DNA of 64,000 nt from Hyphococcus sp. (lineage in GTDB: Bacteria; Pseudomonadota; Alphaproteobacteria; Caulobacterales; Parvularculaceae). A program made the translations under genes and the position numbers. The stretch spans positions 62,001 to 126,000 of the forward strand of contig JANQON010000007.1 in assembly GCA_028289605.1 (NCBI GenBank), in the 5' to 3' direction. The notes beneath the pieces are model-generated. The model saw only the letters and a list, made by a program, of their open reading frames with translations, had not been told where the DNA came from and ran no database searches. Positions 42,953 through 52,000 of the stretch are shown in pieces (positions within the stretch are counted from its first letter, which is position 1; every line of letters begins with the position of its first letter).

Positions 42953-44959
42953 CTAGTTGCGATAGCGAAGCCCGAAGCCGAGCGTGCGCGTTTCGCCAGG
43001 AAAGAACCGCTCGCGACCGAACGCAAAGTCGGCGCGCTCCGCATAGAGCGCATCCGTCGCATTCCGGAGCGTCAAAAACGCCGACAGACCGTCCGTTAAC
43101 GTCGCTTCGGCGCGGAGGTTGAGAATATCAAAGCCCTCGTATGAGCGAACGTTCGCGGCGTCGATGAAATAGGAACCGACCGACCGCCACTCCGCTTCCA
43201 CCGCGAGCCGCCTCACTGGACGCCATGTCAGACGCGTATTTGCGATCACCCGCGGGGCCGTATCGACATCATCGCCCGAGGAAATCGTTTCAGCTGCGTT
43301 ACCGGTGAGGCGATCGAACTGATAGGTGTGCGCCGCATAGGTGACCGCGCTTTGCAGCATTATCGTCTCGTGCAACGTTAGCACGACGTCCGCCTCAACG
43401 CCCGCATGACGCGTCTCGCCATTGTTCACGTTCAAACCGTCTGCATCACGAAAAAAGAAATTTCGCTTCTCCATCCAGAAACCGGCGAGGTTTAGATTGA
43501 CCGTATCACTCAGCGTTAGGCGCGTTCCGATTTCGAACGCGTCAATAATTTCCGGTCGCGCAGCGTTATCCGTTTGTCCGCTTTGCAGTCGATAAAGGTC
43601 GGTAGTCTGCGGCGGGCGGGCGCCGCGCGCATAGCTTACATATGCATTCGCGCTGGATGAGATTTCTTGACGTATACTGACTTTGGGGCTGGCCGTCACA
43701 AAGCGGTCAACCTGATCGTCTGGGCGTAGGAAGCGTCCGTCGGGGCCGCTGTCGGTGCGATTGTTGTAATCGTAAACCGCGCCGTCAATGCGCGCGCCGA
43801 CCGAAATAACCGTTTCGGGCGTCAGCGAGTACTCCCCTTGCACGAAGCCCGACGCATTGATCGCCTTCACTTCGTAGTCGTAGTGAAGCCCTTGCGTAAA
43901 AGAGAATACGGTCGGCTCCGCCTGGAATTCCGTCAGCCAGCCTTCCGTATACTCCGCGTCCACGCCGGCAATGAGCGAGAAACGATCGGCGTCGTAATAG
44001 TAGGCGCTCTGCAGTCCGACGCTCCAATGCCCGTTTTCTTCCAGCGCATTTCCGGGCAGGAAATGCTGAACAAACTCCATGTCATTCCAACGCGCATAGG
44101 GCGTCAGTCGAATAGAGCCGTTCTCGCCAGCGTCCGTCGTAATTGTTGACTGAAGTCGCGCCGACTTTGCGTCGCGGCGGGCCTGTGGAAAGTCGTTCGT
44201 GCGCCGCCTGTTCCTGTCAAAGAGATCGTCCCGCCCAAAAATAAAGCCGGCGGTTTCTTGTTCAAGATTGTCAAACGAAAACACGGTGTCAATTTCGGTA
44301 TCGCCAAGGCTCATGACGTGCCGCAGATTGAGCTTTTGTTGATCAAGGCCGGCGTCGTCGCGATAGCCGGACTCAGAGACGGCGGAGGCGCCGGCATAGA
44401 ACCGGTGACCGCCGATGGCGTTTGAAACAGAGCCCTTCCACTTGTATCGATCCTCGGTATCGCCAAAAACCTCGCCGAAAAGAGAAAGCGTTTCGCTCGG
44501 CGCTGGCGTGATCACATTGACGACGCCATGAATCGCATTGGCGCCGTAAAGCGCACCGGACGGACCTCGGACGACTTCTATACGTTCCGCAAGCTCATGG
44601 TGCGCGTCAAATAGGCCGTTGATATTGGCAAATCCGGCGGAACGGAGGGGCACTCCATTCTCCAGAAACAGAAACGATCCGGCGCCGGCGCCCCCTGTCA
44701 GAACCGGCGAACGGATTGCTGTCAGATGCTCCGCACCCGAACCGCGATGAAGATTGACGCCCGGGGCCCGTGAAAGCGCCTCAGCGATATGGTCCGCGTC
44801 AATGAACGCCAGTTCGCCGGCGGATATGGCCGTGATCGACGCCGGCGCCTCTGCAAGCGGAGACGCGCGGCGTTCGCCCGTCACAACGATGGAGTCGTCG
44901 GCGGCGCTCGCCGATCCAACGAAGGCAAGGAATACGAGAAATCCCCTCACAAACGCCAC
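42953..44959 (-). CDS. TonB-dependent outer membrane receptor
   Basis: A 668-residue protein with a GTG start. The signal peptide is cleaved near GSASAADD (about residue 20). A TonB box is probably in SIVVTGERR. The plug domain has HIAEALSRAPGVNLHR and ERIEVVRGPSGALYGANAIH, and the barrel runs to near the end (FPGETRTLGFGLRYRN), ending without the usual Phe/Trp. The size and short plug match siderophore- or vitamin-type receptors. The esterase behind it may process the imported ligand. The substrate is unknown. Confidence 0.9.
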   Translation of the reverse strand: MAFVRGFLVFLAFVGSASAADDSIVVTGERRASPLAEAPASITAISAGELAFIDADHIAEALSRAPGVNLHRGSGAEHLTAIRSPVLTGGAGAGSFLFLENGVPLRSAGFANINGLFDAHHELAERIEVVRGPSGALYGANAIHGVVNVITPAPSETLSLFGEVFGDTEDRYKWKGSVSNAIGGHRFYAGASAVSESGYRDDAGLDQQKLNLRHVMSLGDTEIDTVFSFDNLEQETAGFIFGRDDLFDRNRRRTNDFPQARRDAKSARLQSTITTDAGENGSIRLTPYARWNDMEFVQHFLPGNALEENGHWSVGLQSAYYYDADRFSLIAGVDAEYTEGWLTEFQAEPTVFSFTQGLHYDYEVKAINASGFVQGEYSLTPETVISVGARIDGAVYDYNNRTDSGPDGRFLRPDDQVDRFVTASPKVSIRQEISSSANAYVSYARGARPPQTTDLYRLQSGQTDNAARPEIIDAFEIGTRLTLSDTVNLNLAGFWMEKRNFFFRDADGLNVNNGETRHAGVEADVVLTLHETIMLQSAVTYAAHTYQFDRLTGNAAETISSGDDVDTAPRVIANTRLTWRPVRRLAVEAEWRSVGSYFIDAANVRSYEGFDILNLRAEATLTDGLSAFLTLRNATDALYAERADFAFGRERFFPGETRTLGFGLRYRN

Positions 44960-45023
44960 TACACTCTTTGCTCCGCCAACGTTATAAACCGGTCACCGCA
45001 AACACGAATAGCGCCTTTGCGCC

Positions 45024-46037
45024 TCAGCGTTCGTATTTTGCGACCTTTTGCTCGATCGCCCCAAAGATTGACTTGCCGGTCGCGTCTTCCATTTTGATCT
45101 CAACCGTGTCGCCGAACTTCATGAACGGCGTTTTCGCCGCGCCGTCATAGATGGTTTCGATCATGCGGATCTCAGCGATGCAGGAGTAGCCTGCGCCGCC
45201 CTCAGCAACGGGTTTCCCGGGGCCGCCATCCAGCTTGTTCGACACCGTGCCGGAACCAATAATGGTGCCCGCGCAAAGAGGCCTCGTCTTGGCTGCGTGG
45301 GCGATAAGCTGATGAAAGTTGAATGTCAGGTCCTGGCCTGCGCTGGCGCGACCAAAGGGTTCGCCATTGTAGTTGACGATCAGCGGCAGATGCAGAGCGC
45401 CGTCCTTCCAAGACTCGCCCAAGGTATCAGGCGTAACGGCGCAAGGCGAGAAAGCTGACGACGGTTTCGACTGAAAGAAGCCGAAACCCTTCGCCAATTC
45501 AGCCGGGATCAATCCGCGCAGCGAAACGTCGTTCACGAGCATGACAAGACGAATATAGGCGCCGGCTTCGTCCGCGCTGACACCCATTGGCACGTCGCCG
45601 GTGATGACCGCGATCTCGCCTTCCATGTCGATGCCCCAGCCATCGTCCGCGGCCATGACGATATCGTCACGAGGTCCCAGGAAACTGTCCGATCCGCCTT
45701 GATACATCAGGGGATCTTCATAAAAGCTGCTCGGCACCTCTGCGCCCCGCGCCTTGCGCACAAGTTCGACGTGGTTGATGTATGCTGATCCATCCGCCCA
45801 CTGATAACTGCGCGGCAGGGGCGAAGCCGCCTCCCGTTCGTGAAAACGCTCGACCGGGACCGAACCCGTCTCGACGCCTTGCGCAAGTTCTAACAAGCCG
45901 GGCGCAACGTTGTCCCAATCGTCAAGGGCCGCCTGCAATGTCGGCGCGACTCGCGCCGCGTCGGTGTACCGCGTCAGATCATTCGAAACGACAACCAGTT
46001 TGCCGTCGCGACCTGACTTTAGAGAAGCGAGTTTCAT
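45024..46037 (-). CDS. Fumarylacetoacetate hydrolase family protein
   Basis: A 337-residue protein. I chose the ATG at 46037 (AAGGA nine bases upstream), giving MKLASLKSGRDGKLVVVS, the usual FAH-type start. The metal-binding Glu/Asp pattern is in GWGIDMEGEIAVITGDVP and the catalytic segment is VNDVSLRGLIP; GTIIGSGTVSN is also typical. It is longer than HpaG-type and close to the fumarylacetoacetase/2-keto-4-pentenoate group. Its role is in aromatic or tyrosine breakdown, but no pathway genes are nearby. Confidence 0.88.
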   Translation of the reverse strand: MKLASLKSGRDGKLVVVSNDLTRYTDAARVAPTLQAALDDWDNVAPGLLELAQGVETGSVPVERFHEREAASPLPRSYQWADGSAYINHVELVRKARGAEVPSSFYEDPLMYQGGSDSFLGPRDDIVMAADDGWGIDMEGEIAVITGDVPMGVSADEAGAYIRLVMLVNDVSLRGLIPAELAKGFGFFQSKPSSAFSPCAVTPDTLGESWKDGALHLPLIVNYNGEPFGRASAGQDLTFNFHQLIAHAAKTRPLCAGTIIGSGTVSNKLDGGPGKPVAEGGAGYSCIAEIRMIETIYDGAAKTPFMKFGDTVEIKMEDATGKSIFGAIEQKVAKYER

Positions 46038-46072
46038 GAGCGTCATTCCTTCCCGCAAGGGTCAATCAAAGT

Positions 46073-47092
46073 CTATTTCTGAATACCGGCGCGGATGTCC
46101 GCCGGACGCAGTTTCGGCGAGCCGCCGCCCTGTACTTCGCATTCCCGGATCAACGCTGCAATATGCGCATTGACCGGCGCAGGCAGTCCGTGACGTTGGC
46201 ACAGACCCACAACTGCGCCCTGCAGTTCCTCAATCTCCGTCTTGCGGCCAAGCTCAAGGTCCTCCCACATGGAAGAACGCGCTTGCGGGTCGATTTTCAG
46301 GCTTCTCCCCGCGATGATGCGATAGAGCGGATTGGGCAGCCGCATGATTTGCGGCAATACGGAAATCGGCAGCGGCAGTGCGGCTTTCGGTTCGACGCCG
46401 CTGGCCTTCAGCGCCGGCAGGGCTTCAGCGATCTGATCGGCAAGCAACGCCCGCCATCCACGGTCCAGCATTTCGTCGCGGAGCGGCAAGCCCGACAGCG
46501 CATTCAGCGCGTTGTTGAGATTGATCAACAACTTGCCCCATTGAATCGCTTGTATGTCCGGCGACTCGTCGACGGCGAGATGCGGGACTTCCAATTTGCC
46601 GGAAACGCCGCCGTCGCCGGCTTCAATGAGGATGCGTCCGGCGACGCCGCGATGAAACCGGCCATCGCCGGCGTGCACAACATTGTAGGGGACCATGCCG
46701 GCGCGCACGTCCCAACCGGGCAACGCGTCTCTAAGAACGCCGGCGTTGGCGACGCCGTTCTGTAGGCTGATGACCACAGCTTGCCGCGGCGCGTGTTCAG
46801 CAATCAACGCGCCTATATCGGCTGTTGCACCGCTTTTCACGCAAACCAAAATAATGTCTGCGCCGTTGAGAATAGAAGGATCTTCGGAGAACGCTAACGC
46901 GTCGGGGTCAAGCCGGGTCTCAAACCCCGTCAAATCCGAGACGGTCAAACCGTGCGCGCGGACGACTTCCATGATGCGGGGCCTTGCCAGGAATCGCACC
47001 GTTTTTCCGCCGGCGGCGAGCACTCCGCCGACGAAACAGCCGATGCTGCCCGCTCCCGCCACAACAATGGTGGGTTGGTCGGCCCCGCTCAT
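46073..47092 (-). CDS. 2-dehydropantoate 2-reductase family protein
   Basis: A 339-residue protein. The ATG at 47092 overlaps the stop of the upstream zinc-binding gene as ATGA. It has the N-terminal Rossmann motif VVAGAGSIGCFVGGVLA, VCVKSG, the helical C-terminal ApbA domain with WGKLLINLNNALNALSG (catalytic Lys/Asn/Asn) and ELQGAVVGLCQRHG. It reduces ketopantoate to pantoate for CoA synthesis, or acts on a related 2-keto acid, because paralogues of panE are common. Coupling to the small protein below is unusual. Confidence 0.88.
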   Translation of the reverse strand: MSGADQPTIVVAGAGSIGCFVGGVLAAGGKTVRFLARPRIMEVVRAHGLTVSDLTGFETRLDPDALAFSEDPSILNGADIILVCVKSGATADIGALIAEHAPRQAVVISLQNGVANAGVLRDALPGWDVRAGMVPYNVVHAGDGRFHRGVAGRILIEAGDGGVSGKLEVPHLAVDESPDIQAIQWGKLLINLNNALNALSGLPLRDEMLDRGWRALLADQIAEALPALKASGVEPKAALPLPISVLPQIMRLPNPLYRIIAGRSLKIDPQARSSMWEDLELGRKTEIEELQGAVVGLCQRHGLPAPVNAHIAALIRECEVQGGGSPKLRPADIRAGIQK

Positions 47093-47319
47093 GACTGCTG
47101 CCCTAACGCTGCGCCGCACCAGGGGCAAAACCGCATCAACACCACATTGCGGCCGCCGTCGTGGACAATCAGACCGAATTTGTCGAGGCCTTCGTTGTAA
47201 GCGATCAGACTATCCGGACAGTCAAAGGGATCGTCATGCGTATCGCAGTGCATTTCCAACGCCGCCTGCATCGATTCGCAGCAAAGCGATTCGGGTTCCG
47301 GATGTTGAGTACGGGCCAT
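47089..47319 (-). CDS. Small zinc-binding DUF6980-like protein
   Basis: A 76-residue protein from the ATG at 47319 (the frame is open to 47370). The pattern CCESMQAALEMHCDTHDDPF, then DCPDSLIAYNEGLDKFGLIV and VLMRFCPWCGAALG, matches the DUF6980 family as I recall it. The Cys pairs CC, HC and CPWCG suggest a zinc site. The function is unknown. It overlaps the ketopantoate reductase start by four bases (ATGA), so the two are translated together. It faces divergently the trxB gene 200 bases away. Confidence 0.75.
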   Translation of the reverse strand: MARTQHPEPESLCCESMQAALEMHCDTHDDPFDCPDSLIAYNEGLDKFGLIVHDGGRNVVLMRFCPWCGAALGQQS

Positions 47320-47520
47320 AAGCGAGACGGATTCTTCTGATCTGCTCCTATTGGGCCTGCTTGTTGCCACTGGCGGGCGCTGCGCGCAAGCGCGCCTGCT
47401 GCGCGCTCCGGCCCTTCCCGCCAGAACGAATGTTTGGTAACGCCTCCGCGAGGGAGCCGTGCGGCGGGTTGCGCCGGGTCGGTTTGAGGGCCATGTGGGC
47501 GGCTGCCGCCGCTTAGAGCG

Positions 47521-48492
47521 ATGAGGGATAAAGTGAAGAAGACGCGTCTATTGATTCTGGGTTCAGGCCCCGCGGGTCTGACCGCCGCCATTTACGCCGC
47601 GCGCGGCAACCTGAACCCGGTCCTGGTCCACGGTCTGCAGCCTGGCGGTCAAATGACGATTACGACTGACGTGGAAAACTATCCCGGCTTCGCTGACGTG
47701 ATCCAGGGGCCGTGGCTCATGGAGCAGATGCAAAAACAGGCCGAAGCCGTCGGCACGGAGTTTATCCACGACATCATTGTTGACGTCGATCTCACGCAGC
47801 GTCCCTTCAAACTGAAGGGCGACAGCGGGGAAGAATATCTGACGGACGCGCTCATCATCTCTACCGGCGCACAGGCCAAGTGGCTTGGTCTTGACTCAGA
47901 GGAAAAGTTTCAAGGCTTCGGCGTCTCGGCTTGCGCCACATGCGACGGGTTTTTCTACCGCGGCAAGGACGTGTTGGTGGTCGGCGGCGGCAACACCGCG
48001 GTCGAGGAAGCGCTTTATCTCTCGGGGCTTGCAAAAAAAGTTACTCTCGTACACCGGCGCGATGAGCTGCGTGCGGAAAAAATTCTGCAGCAACGGCTGT
48101 TCGATAAGGACAATGTCGACGTTGTTTGGGATCACACGCTTGATGAAATCCTAGGCGATCAGGATCCGCTTGGCGTCACCGGCGCTCGACTGAAAAACGT
48201 CAAGACGAATGAGACAAGCGAAATCAGTGTCGACGGCGTGTTCATCGCCATTGGCCACAAGCCGTCAACGGAATTGTTCGTCGACAAATTGAAAATGAAC
48301 GCTCACGGCTATCTCGACACCGCGCCGGACTCCACCGCGACCGAGATCCCAGGCGTCTACGCCGCCGGCGATGTCACGGACGACATATACCGCCAGGCGG
48401 TCACCGCGGCCGGCATGGGGTGCATGGCGGCTTTGGAAGCGGAGAAGTTTCTCGCCGAGCTGGACGTCGCCCAAAAAGCGGCGGCGGAATAG
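47521..48492 (+). CDS. trxB: Thioredoxin reductase
   Basis: A 323-residue flavoprotein with FAD site ILGSGPAGLTAAIYAARG, redox-active C138-A-T-C141 (SACATCDGFFYRG), NADPH site VVGGGNTAVEEALYL and C-terminal GVYAAGDVTDD. It passes electrons from NADPH to thioredoxin. The length and motifs are those of the bacterial low-molecular-weight type. It starts divergently from the DUF6980-like gene and is followed 64 bases later by the DUF302 protein. Confidence 0.96.
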   Translation: MRDKVKKTRLLILGSGPAGLTAAIYAARGNLNPVLVHGLQPGGQMTITTDVENYPGFADVIQGPWLMEQMQKQAEAVGTEFIHDIIVDVDLTQRPFKLKGDSGEEYLTDALIISTGAQAKWLGLDSEEKFQGFGVSACATCDGFFYRGKDVLVVGGGNTAVEEALYLSGLAKKVTLVHRRDELRAEKILQQRLFDKDNVDVVWDHTLDEILGDQDPLGVTGARLKNVKTNETSEISVDGVFIAIGHKPSTELFVDKLKMNAHGYLDTAPDSTATEIPGVYAAGDVTDDIYRQAVTAAGMGCMAALEAEKFLAELDVAQKAAAE

Positions 48493-48556
48493 GAAACCTA
48501 ACAAGCGTCCTGCGGAAGAATGGGCGGCTGCGCATGACACGAGGGAGAATTCGACC

Positions 48557-49039
48557 ATGCTGAAAACGGCCTTAGCGTCTCTCGCTATATCAGTAGCCGC
48601 CGGATGCGCCCATGCGGAAACGGGCCAGGCCGCCATGAACGGCGAGATCTCCTCTGGCGTTATTCGCGTAAACAGCGAATACTCGGTTGCCGACACTGTG
48701 GCTCGGCTCGAAGCTGCGCTCGCTCAAAGAAACGTCACAATCATGGCGAAAATCGACCATGCCGCTAATGCTGCAGGCGTCGGCCAGGAATTGCCCGCGA
48801 CGACGCTCGTGATTTTCGGCAATCCGGCTGCGGGCACGCAATTGATGCAAGCCTCGCGTTCGGCCGGCATCGATCTGCCCATGAAAGCGCTCGTTTATGA
48901 GACCGAGGACGGTGTCGTGTTTGAATACAACGATATCGATTATATTACGGCGCGGCACGGCGTTCCCGCCGACCTTCCTATCATCGCAAGAATAAGAGGA
49001 CTTCTTGGCGCTGTCGCCGCCGAGGCGACCGGCGCCTAG
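48557..49039 (+). CDS. DUF302 family secreted protein
   Basis: A 160-residue protein starting at the ATG at 48557, with GAGGGAGAA upstream. A signal peptide precedes HAETGQ (about residue 22); the Cys at residue 17 could also form a lipobox. The domain SVADTVARLEAALAQRNVTI, then TLVIFGNPAAGTQLMQASRS and ALVYETEDGVVFEYND, is classic DUF302. Its role is unknown, often linked to redox or ligand binding. Its 3' end overlaps by four bases the convergent gene for the giant surface protein. Confidence 0.88.
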   Translation: MLKTALASLAISVAAGCAHAETGQAAMNGEISSGVIRVNSEYSVADTVARLEAALAQRNVTIMAKIDHAANAAGVGQELPATTLVIFGNPAAGTQLMQASRSAGIDLPMKALVYETEDGVVFEYNDIDYITARHGVPADLPIIARIRGLLGAVAAEATGA

Positions 49040-52000
49040 CGTTCCGGCGAAACGGCGTTCAACAGACCTTCCGCCGAGTTCTGGTCAAATTTGATACGTA
49101 AGCGAACAAATGGTCCCTGGCGCGTATACTCTGCAAAGGGAAAATCGTCATCTTTGAAGCCGTCGAAATTGTAGCCGGCGCTGATCCAGATGTTGTTGGC
49201 TGGATTGACGCCAATCGACGGCCCGAAGGAGTATTCCATCGTACCGGCGTTGTGAGAATAGAGCGCCATGATCCGGGCGCCGATATCGATCTGTTTGGTG
49301 ACGTCAAATCGCGACTCCAGGCCCGCAAGCTGTGTGAAACCTGTGTAGTTGTCATTGTCAGCATCGAAGACTGAGTACTTGATCCCGTGATTGACGGACA
49401 CTTGCCATCGATCGCTCAGCATGACATTGGCGCCGAGATTGTTGATAGCCTTCCAGCTGGTGAGTTCGCCCTCGATCTTTTGTTGTTTGACGTCGAAGCG
49501 GTCGAAAATGACAACGCCCTCTCCACGGGGACGCACGGCGAGACCGAACCGCGCGTCAATTCGGCGTTCATCGGCGGCGTCATTATTGTCGTTTTGTTCA
49601 ATGCGCATGGCGCCGGCGAATGACAACGTCTCGGTGACCTCTCGCGCGGCGCTCAAAACCCCAGTGTAGCGCGTTGAGTCCAGTGATTTTTTCATTTCAA
49701 AACGCGCCGATCCTTGGGCGCGCTCATCGCGATAGCCGGCGCCGATGAACACCGACGTGAAGTCTTCGTTGTTTTCCAACGGAGACAGCGCCGAATCCGG
49801 AACGATATCGTCAACAGCGCTGACGGAACCGCTGGCGCTGAGTTCTTCGCGCCGGCTCACGCCAAACGAGCCGGACCAGTATTCATCGATCTGCACCTGT
49901 TGGTCGACGCCGAATGTGGCGCCGATACGTTCGCCCGTGTCCTGCGTAATACGGTCGGCTGCGGTCGTCAGACGAGCGCCGCTCCACGGCTCTGCAATGA
50001 TCCCGACAATTGTGTTTGAGGAATTGACGTTGTCTCCCTCGCTGATCTCGTGGCTCACATCCAGCCGAACGGTTTTGAACAACGTCTGCTCGAACCCGAA
50101 AGTCGTGCGCTGCGGGAAGGTGATGGAGTCGTTGTCGCCAGCGATTGGCTGTTCCCTCGATGCGCGCAATGTAAGCCCGAGCTTTTCAAAGCGCTGACTG
50201 GCCTCGGCGGTCGCCAGCGTCGCGCGACGCTTCACGCCATCGGCTGTCTCTTCCACCACGCGTCGGATACCGGCGGCGGCAGAAGTGAATGCGCCGTCAT
50301 GGCGCAATTTCAAATTGGCCACGAGACGGCGCGCGCCCGTGACGATGTTTTCTTCGTGGTAGGCTTCGCCCTCGATGGAGCGTTCTCCTTTGTCGCCTGT
50401 GCGATCGGAATAGAACTCTTTGACCCGCAAACGCGCCTCCGCCCCGACGCGGCGGACGCCGGCGACGCCCGATGATTGCTGGCCGAGCCCATAGCCTGCG
50501 TCGGTCTGGTCAAAGTAAGCGCGCGCCGTAAGGCGTCCCGAAACGTGATCGACTTCCGCGAGTATGGCGTCCCCGTCTTCGGCGCCGCCGTCAGCCTGTC
50601 GCCGGGAGCGCCCGTATTCAACACGCAGGCGCGTCGTGTCTGTGACATCGACGCGCAGATCAACCGCGCCCAGATTGCTCGACGCATCGACCGCGCCCGG
50701 ACGGCCTTCCTCATAAATGGCCGTGAGTCCCGCTTCCACACGGCCGTCGGCGAAGCGCACCGCGCCGCGCCCGCCGCCGACGATGTTGCGCTCGGCTGGG
50801 GTGGCGCTCTCATACTCCGCGACAATCACATTGAGGCCGGCCTGGCCCGGCGCCGCCGGAACCGGCAAACGCAAGACAATTTCGCCAGTCTGGAAGTCAA
50901 TGTCGTAATCGAAATATCGAATGAGGGGCGTGACCTCCAGAATTTCGTCCGGACGGAAACGGTTGCGCGTCTCTACAACGATGGTTTCGCTATTGCGCAC
51001 CAAAGGCGAGGCTGAGAGCCTGAACGGTCCCGATGTTCCGTCGGCGGCGATTTCGTCGCGCATGAAATCCTGGTTGGTCTCCGCGGCGAACCCTCGGAAA
51101 CTAAATCGTCGGCTTTCATATACGGTCTGCAATCCGGAAAGCCGGCGGGAATAGGCGCCGAGCCGGGATTCGTCGAGGCCCGTGTCGTAATCGCCGAATG
51201 TCGCCTGGAACCCGCCTTTTTCCGCTTTCAGATAAAACGGAAAGCGGCTTTCCGCTTCAAAGTCCTGTCTTGAGCGGTCGCCGTATACGGAATAGCGCGC
51301 ATCCGGATCAACGTCGTCGAAGACCTGATCGTCAACGTCGCCGCGCTCTTTGTCCGTGTCCACAGCAGCGGTCACCAGCCAGTCGCCCTTGACCGTCCCC
51401 TTTGCGAAGATAGCGACGCGGCCGTCGCGCAATAGATCGCTCGCCGCCGGCGCCCCGGCCGGATCCGTTCGTTCATTCGACAAACCGCCTTCGGCGAGGC
51501 CGACGACAATCCAGTCTCGCAGTTCCGGTTTGAGGAAGGCGTCAATGTCTTCTCGTTTGTCGTTGTCGAGGAGAATTGAAAGTCTCGCCGCCCCTGTTTG
51601 CAGCGTTGGCTCCAATTCGATACGCGCGATGCCGTCCGGCCCGACAATGGCGTTGCTGACGGCGGCCAATGGTTCGGTCAACGGCGACGCGTCTTCGAGC
51701 CGCTGCAGATCCCGCGCGCGATACGGCGGTTCGATTTGCACCGGAATCAATCGGCCCGCATGGACCGGACGCCCCACGGCGTCAGTGACGCGCAGCGCCA
51801 CAATTGGCGGCGTGCGGCCGTCAGCAACCAGTCGCGAGCGATCCGGCAGAAACTCCGCGCGTTCCGCCTCGGAGACAAAAACAATCGTGCGCTCCAGACG
51901 ATCGATTTCGTTTCCGGCCTCATCGGCGACGACAGCGGTCAACGTGTTCTCGCCGTCAACGAGATCGACGCCGCGCCAGCGGGACATCGCGACGGTCAGG

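Noticed and set aside
48371-48556. N-terminal extension of the DUF302 gene
   Set aside because: It lies within trxB in another frame; a strong GAGGGAGAA site and signal peptide start at 48557.
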